A stretch of 10,284 nucleotides of DNA from Euperipatoides rowelli (taxonomy: Eukaryota; Onychophora; Udeonychophora; Euonychophora; Peripatopsidae), in assembly GCA_003024985.2 (NCBI GenBank), contig PXIH01S0015535.1; one strand, 5' to 3'. A model generated the notes under the pieces. The model worked only from the letters and a program-made list of their open reading frames with translations. It was not told the origin of the DNA and did not search any database. Every line of letters begins with the position of its first letter. Within the stretch, counting starts at the first letter, position 1. Position numbers and translations under genes: made by a program. Positions 8,029-10,284 of this stretch are shown here, one piece after another.

Positions 8029-8297
8029 ACCCAAAGAATTATTTTTGGAAAGGCATGTACTCTATGTTATTCAAAATGTTTGATTATACTTTAATAAGCC
8101 TATCTATAATTTGTTTTTACCATTTTTTCATTATTGTTTTCTCATTTGTTTTAATAGAATTGTCCCGAGGAGCAACTGATAATTGTTGTGAAAGATATCA
8201 TGTTACTTTGACATTTTTTATTGGATTTAAGGTGTTGTCAATAAATATATTTTTAAATAAAGAGCCTGCTATAGTTAGTTTGTTTATTCTTCTTTTA
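7857..8297 (+). repeat. Right arm of the palindrome
   Basis: This arm is about 441 bases and pairs with 7411-7856. It contains AATAAA at 8240-8245 and 8256-8261 near its outer end, consistent with an element 3' UTR. Confidence 0.85.
8165..8193 (+). ncRNA. Hammerhead-ribozyme-like core, right arm (probably inactive)
   Basis: The layout is the same as in the left arm: CCGAGGA at 8165-8171, stem II 8172-8176 with 8185-8189, GAAA at 8190-8193. It lies about 140 bases after the endonuclease stop codon, within the 3' UTR where PLE hammerheads occur. The following GATATC and TGTTAC stretch offers only a weak stem III. The position-4 substitution suggests a fossil or a family-specific variant. Confidence 0.4.
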
Positions 8298-9120
8298 AAA
8301 ATATTTCATTTTGTGCTAATCCTTAAATATGTAAATACCAAACTACCTTGTTAATAAGTATATATTTTTGTATTATTCTTATTAGTATTAGCTACTGTAT
8401 ATGGTGACTTCCTTCATCAAGCATTATGGGATAGTGTCTTTTTTTGTTGTGTTCTTGTATGGTGCCATCTTGTAATGTTGCATAACTGATAACATGTCTG
8501 AGGATTTTGGATTAAAATTAAGTATTTTATAAAAGTAATTGCTGTTTGACAAGTTTATTATGATAGCTAAGTTAAAGTTGAATTGTAATTGTGAAAATGG
8601 ATGCCGATTATAAGTTTGAAAAATCTGGATTGAACGCGATTAAGTGTGCAAAGTTTCAACACTTTGGTTTTATGTAGACCAAAATCAGATGATTTGTTTC
8701 CAATTAAAATTAATTCTCTAGCTGTTCTAGAATTCTAATAATCAAAGACCAAATGTAAGCCTTTTTGGAAATTATAAAACATCAACAGTGCAGGGGGGAA
8801 GCTACTTTCATCCAGATGGATGTTTTACTTTAGTACTTGTTTTACTTAAATTACATGCAAATCATTGGTTTTCTGAGCATCAGATGTTAAACAATAATTA
8901 TTAGACAATTTCCAATAACACATTACTTTTTAAGATGTCAGATGAATGTCCTATGTGGAAAAAAGTCATGATGAACCACCCTCTAAAAAAAGTTCTTATT
9001 AGAAGGTTGTATAGTCGTTTGCCATTTACTAAATAAAGTAATTTTTTTTAACTCATCTAGGTGATATGTTTGTTTTTGGATGAATATTTGATGTTTATAC
9101 AACTTTCCAAAACTTTAACC
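8298..9120. other. Mostly featureless stretch with a YY1-like site and short ATG frames
   Basis: GCCATCTTG at 8464-8472 matches the YY1/Pho core. Two short frames look slightly protein-like: a 26-codon one from the ATG at 8597 (starts MDADYKFEKS) and one from about 8935 (starts MSDECPMWKK). Neither has supporting splice sites that I trust. An octamer ATGCAAAT lies near 8855. No gene is claimed. Confidence 0.3.
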
Positions 9121-9122
9121 TT

Positions 9123-9176
9123 CGAGCGGGCGCGCACAAGTTTTTATCATGAGCGGTCGTGTGTCGTAAGTGTACG
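9123..9176 (+). promoter_or_regulatory. CpG-dense patch with ATG and consensus splice donor
   Basis: Eight CpGs fall within 54 bases (9123, 9127, 9131, 9133, 9154, 9158, 9165, 9175) in DNA where CpG is otherwise rare. On the plus strand an ATG at 9149-9151 starts Met-Ser-Gly-Arg-Val and is followed by GTAAGT at 9166-9171. This could be the first coding exon and unmethylated promoter of a gene reading right, or a younger repeat fragment that has not yet lost its CpGs. Confidence 0.25.
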
Positions 9177-9750
9177 ATTCATAGAATCCTATTTATAAAA
9201 GTTTCTAAATATGTGAAACAGCACAGTATATTTTATAAACATACTTTAAAACATGTACATTCAAATAACATACTTTACAACTGAAGCAGCAACAATTACG
9301 AATCATTCAATAGATAGCAGCAGCCTATTGTTTACATGTTGTTGCTAAAGATGTTCGAATGGTTTCCCAAAACATGTTCTCAAAGAAACAAATCATCATG
9401 ACTACTTCTTAGGTCTTAAGAGGACACTTTAACTAAGTTGCTTCCCTCGTATGTACAACTGCAGAGACTCCAGAAAAATGGGTAACATTTACAACCATTT
9501 AAGTTATTGTTGATGTTCATTTCGTTTTATATAATAAAAGAATTACAACACGCAAATATAATATTATAGTTGCAACAACACATGCACCTATAGACTTGTG
9601 AACCTGATGTAATAGCTAAAGTGATAAATCAAATCCACTGAACAAAATATTTAACTTAAAATTAAAATACACTTTAGAAACTAAAGAGAGAAAAAGTTGT
9701 CTTATTATTTTTTTCTCTGCATTGTTGCTGCCAGCAAATATATTTAGAAC
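9177..9750. other. Region upstream of the gag remnant; no LTR seen
   Basis: If the gag remnant kept its 5' end, an LTR and primer-binding site should be here. I find no matching TG...CA ends or tRNA-complementary site. The rest is AT-rich with no supported gene. Confidence 0.4.
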
Positions 9751-9865
9751 AACAAATATATTTAAAATAGTAATCAAAATATTAACTAAATATAACAAAT
9801 ATATTTAAAATATTAATTAAATATAACAAATATACTCAAAATATTAACCAAATTATTTATTAAAT
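9751..9865 (+). repeat. Three-copy AT-rich tandem repeat abutting the gag start
   Basis: Units begin AACAAATATAYTYAAAATA and end TAAATAT, at 9751-9793, 9794-9824 and 9825-9865 (43, 31 and 41 bases, differing by insertions). A partial unit precedes at about 9733. The last unit ends exactly where the gag ATG begins, so the array occupies the element's presumed 5' leader. Confidence 0.7.
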
Positions 9866-10248
9866 ATGGCAAATGTTGATAACCAAGTCAACCCAAATCA
9901 GGCAGAAGTGGCCAGGATTGCATTCCGCCCACCCCCATTCTGGCATAAACACCCAGAATTGTGGTTTGCCCAAATAGTCACAATTTGTATTATCAAATAT
10001 CAGCAATGAAAATACAAAATACCACTACTTAATAGCAGCACTGGGGAACAACGAACTGGCAGTCATAAGTACATCATAACACACACACACACACAGTAAA
10101 TGCATATAAAATCCTAAAAACCAGGATATTAGAACAATTTGCAGATACAAAAGCACAAAAACTAAAATCACTAATACAAGACCTACAACTGGGAGACCAA
10201 AAACCATCAAATACAAATACAAATATGACGGACAACAACAGACTATAG
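9866..10248 (+). pseudogene. Frameshifted gag remnant of a Ty3/gypsy-type retrotransposon
   Basis: From the ATG at 9866 the first frame includes RPPPFWHKHPELWFAQ, the hallmark N-terminal gag motif (Pro-Pro-x-Phe-Trp...Pro-x-x-Trp-Phe-x-Gln) of many gypsy-like elements, and stops at 10007. A second frame, about 9990-10079, carries the following Asn-x-x-Thr-Lys-Tyr-x-Tyr-Leu and Ala-Ala-Leu block. A third, 10102-10248, carries YKILKTRILEQF and LGDQKPS, matching the family's Tyr-x-x-Leu-Lys and Gly-Asp-x-Lys-Pro-Ser blocks. Block order is preserved but three frames are needed, so the copy is dead. Capsid C-terminus, zinc knuckle and pol are absent before the window ends. Confidence 0.75.
10079..10095. 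repeat. CA microsatellite inside the gag remnant
   Basis: Eight to nine AC units sit between the second and third gag segments, next to a frame change, so the repeat arose or expanded after or with loss of the frame. Confidence 0.85.
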
Positions 10249-10284
10249 TCCAGCAAGGTTGTCCCTGGTCCTAATCTAATATTT

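Larger units (their letters stand above)
7411..8297. mobile_element. Head-to-head inverted pair of 5'-truncated Penelope-like element 3' ends
   Basis: The sequence from 7411 to about 7856 is nearly the exact reverse complement of 7857-8297, with a 16-base perfect palindrome (TTTCATTTAAATGAAA, 7849-7864) at the axis and no spacer. By eye the arms differ at about 30 positions plus two small gaps, roughly 92-93% identity. Each arm carries, from the axis outward, a C-terminal GIY-YIG endonuclease remnant, a stop codon, a 3' UTR with a hammerhead-like core, and AATAAA-type words. Penelope-like elements are known for 5' truncation and for partial copies joined in tandem or inverted order, and some carry hammerhead ribozymes. 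No target-site duplication is visible outside 7411 or 8297. A foldback DNA transposon is the alternative, but the coding content argues for PLE. Confidence 0.7.

Noticed and set aside
8055-8354. 99-codon plus-strand frame, the longest in the window
   Set aside because: It lies in the PLE 3' UTR and runs past the arm end; the hydrophobic residues come from T-rich sequence and the hammerhead-like core is inside it.
8597-8677. 26-codon frame starting MDADYKFEKS downstream of a YY1-like site
   Set aside because: Plausible composition, but too short and without a trustworthy splice donor or promoter.
9616-9798. 60-codon minus-strand frame
   Set aside because: Overlaps the AT-rich tandem repeat; Phe/Leu/Ile/Asn-rich chance frame.
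10025-10256. Two overlapping minus-strand frames rich in Val, Phe and Cys
   Set aside because: Antisense to the gag remnant; the Cys/Val run is the reverse complement of the CA microsatellite.
1-10284. tRNA, rRNA, CRISPR arrays, bacterial operons
   Set aside because: No cloverleaf with A and B boxes, conserved rRNA block, regular spacer array or ribosome-binding-site-led gene was seen on either strand.

Overview
The window looks like animal nuclear DNA, most likely from an invertebrate. It is strongly AT-rich (about 70% by eye), full of A/T tracts and microsatellites, and has no long open frames. It carries splice-site-flanked exons and decayed pieces of several retroelement classes. I cannot name the species. 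There is no sign of bacterial, phage or organelle gene organisation. One base is ambiguous (N at 4443).

Layout from left to right. At 1-227 a reading frame with a GC-richer start runs in from the left edge and may be a partial exon or a repeat. At 1101-1300 (minus strand) lies a decayed Ty1/copia-type integrase core. At 2161-2310 a compound microsatellite is fused to what looks like the 3' tail of an RTE-type LINE (minus strand). From 2419 to 3860 there is a 1.44-kb non-autonomous DNA-transposon-like element with long terminal inverted repeats, three TGACGTCA palindromes, diverged internal direct repeats and a perfect 19-bp hairpin. At 4103-4312 (minus strand) is the best host-gene exon: the C-terminal end of an alpha-helical protein that reminds me of spastizin/ZFYVE26, although that name is a guess. 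At 5608-5770 (plus strand) is a second exon-like segment after a good splice acceptor, which I could not identify.

The most striking structure is an almost spacer-less inverted repeat of about 890 bp at 7411-8297. Each arm of about 440 bp carries, pointing outward, the C-terminal end of a GIY-YIG endonuclease domain of the Penelope-like element (PLE) type. Downstream of each is a 3' UTR with a hammerhead-ribozyme-like core (CCGAGGA, short stem, GAAA). I read it as two 5'-truncated PLE 3' ends joined head to head. The arms are about 92-93% identical by eye, and several differences are CpG versus TpG/CpA, which suggests germline CpG methylation. A transcript across it would fold into a hairpin RNA of about 440 bp.

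Right of this, 8298-9120 is mostly featureless. A small CpG-dense patch at 9123-9176 contains an ATG followed by a consensus splice donor. At 9751-9865 a short AT-rich tandem array abuts the start codon of a frameshifted Ty3/gypsy-type gag remnant (9866-10248), which a CA microsatellite interrupts.

The pieces do not form a pathway. The window is an intergenic or intronic repeat graveyard with one or two host exons. The PLE palindrome and the TIR element are the parts that merit follow-up.
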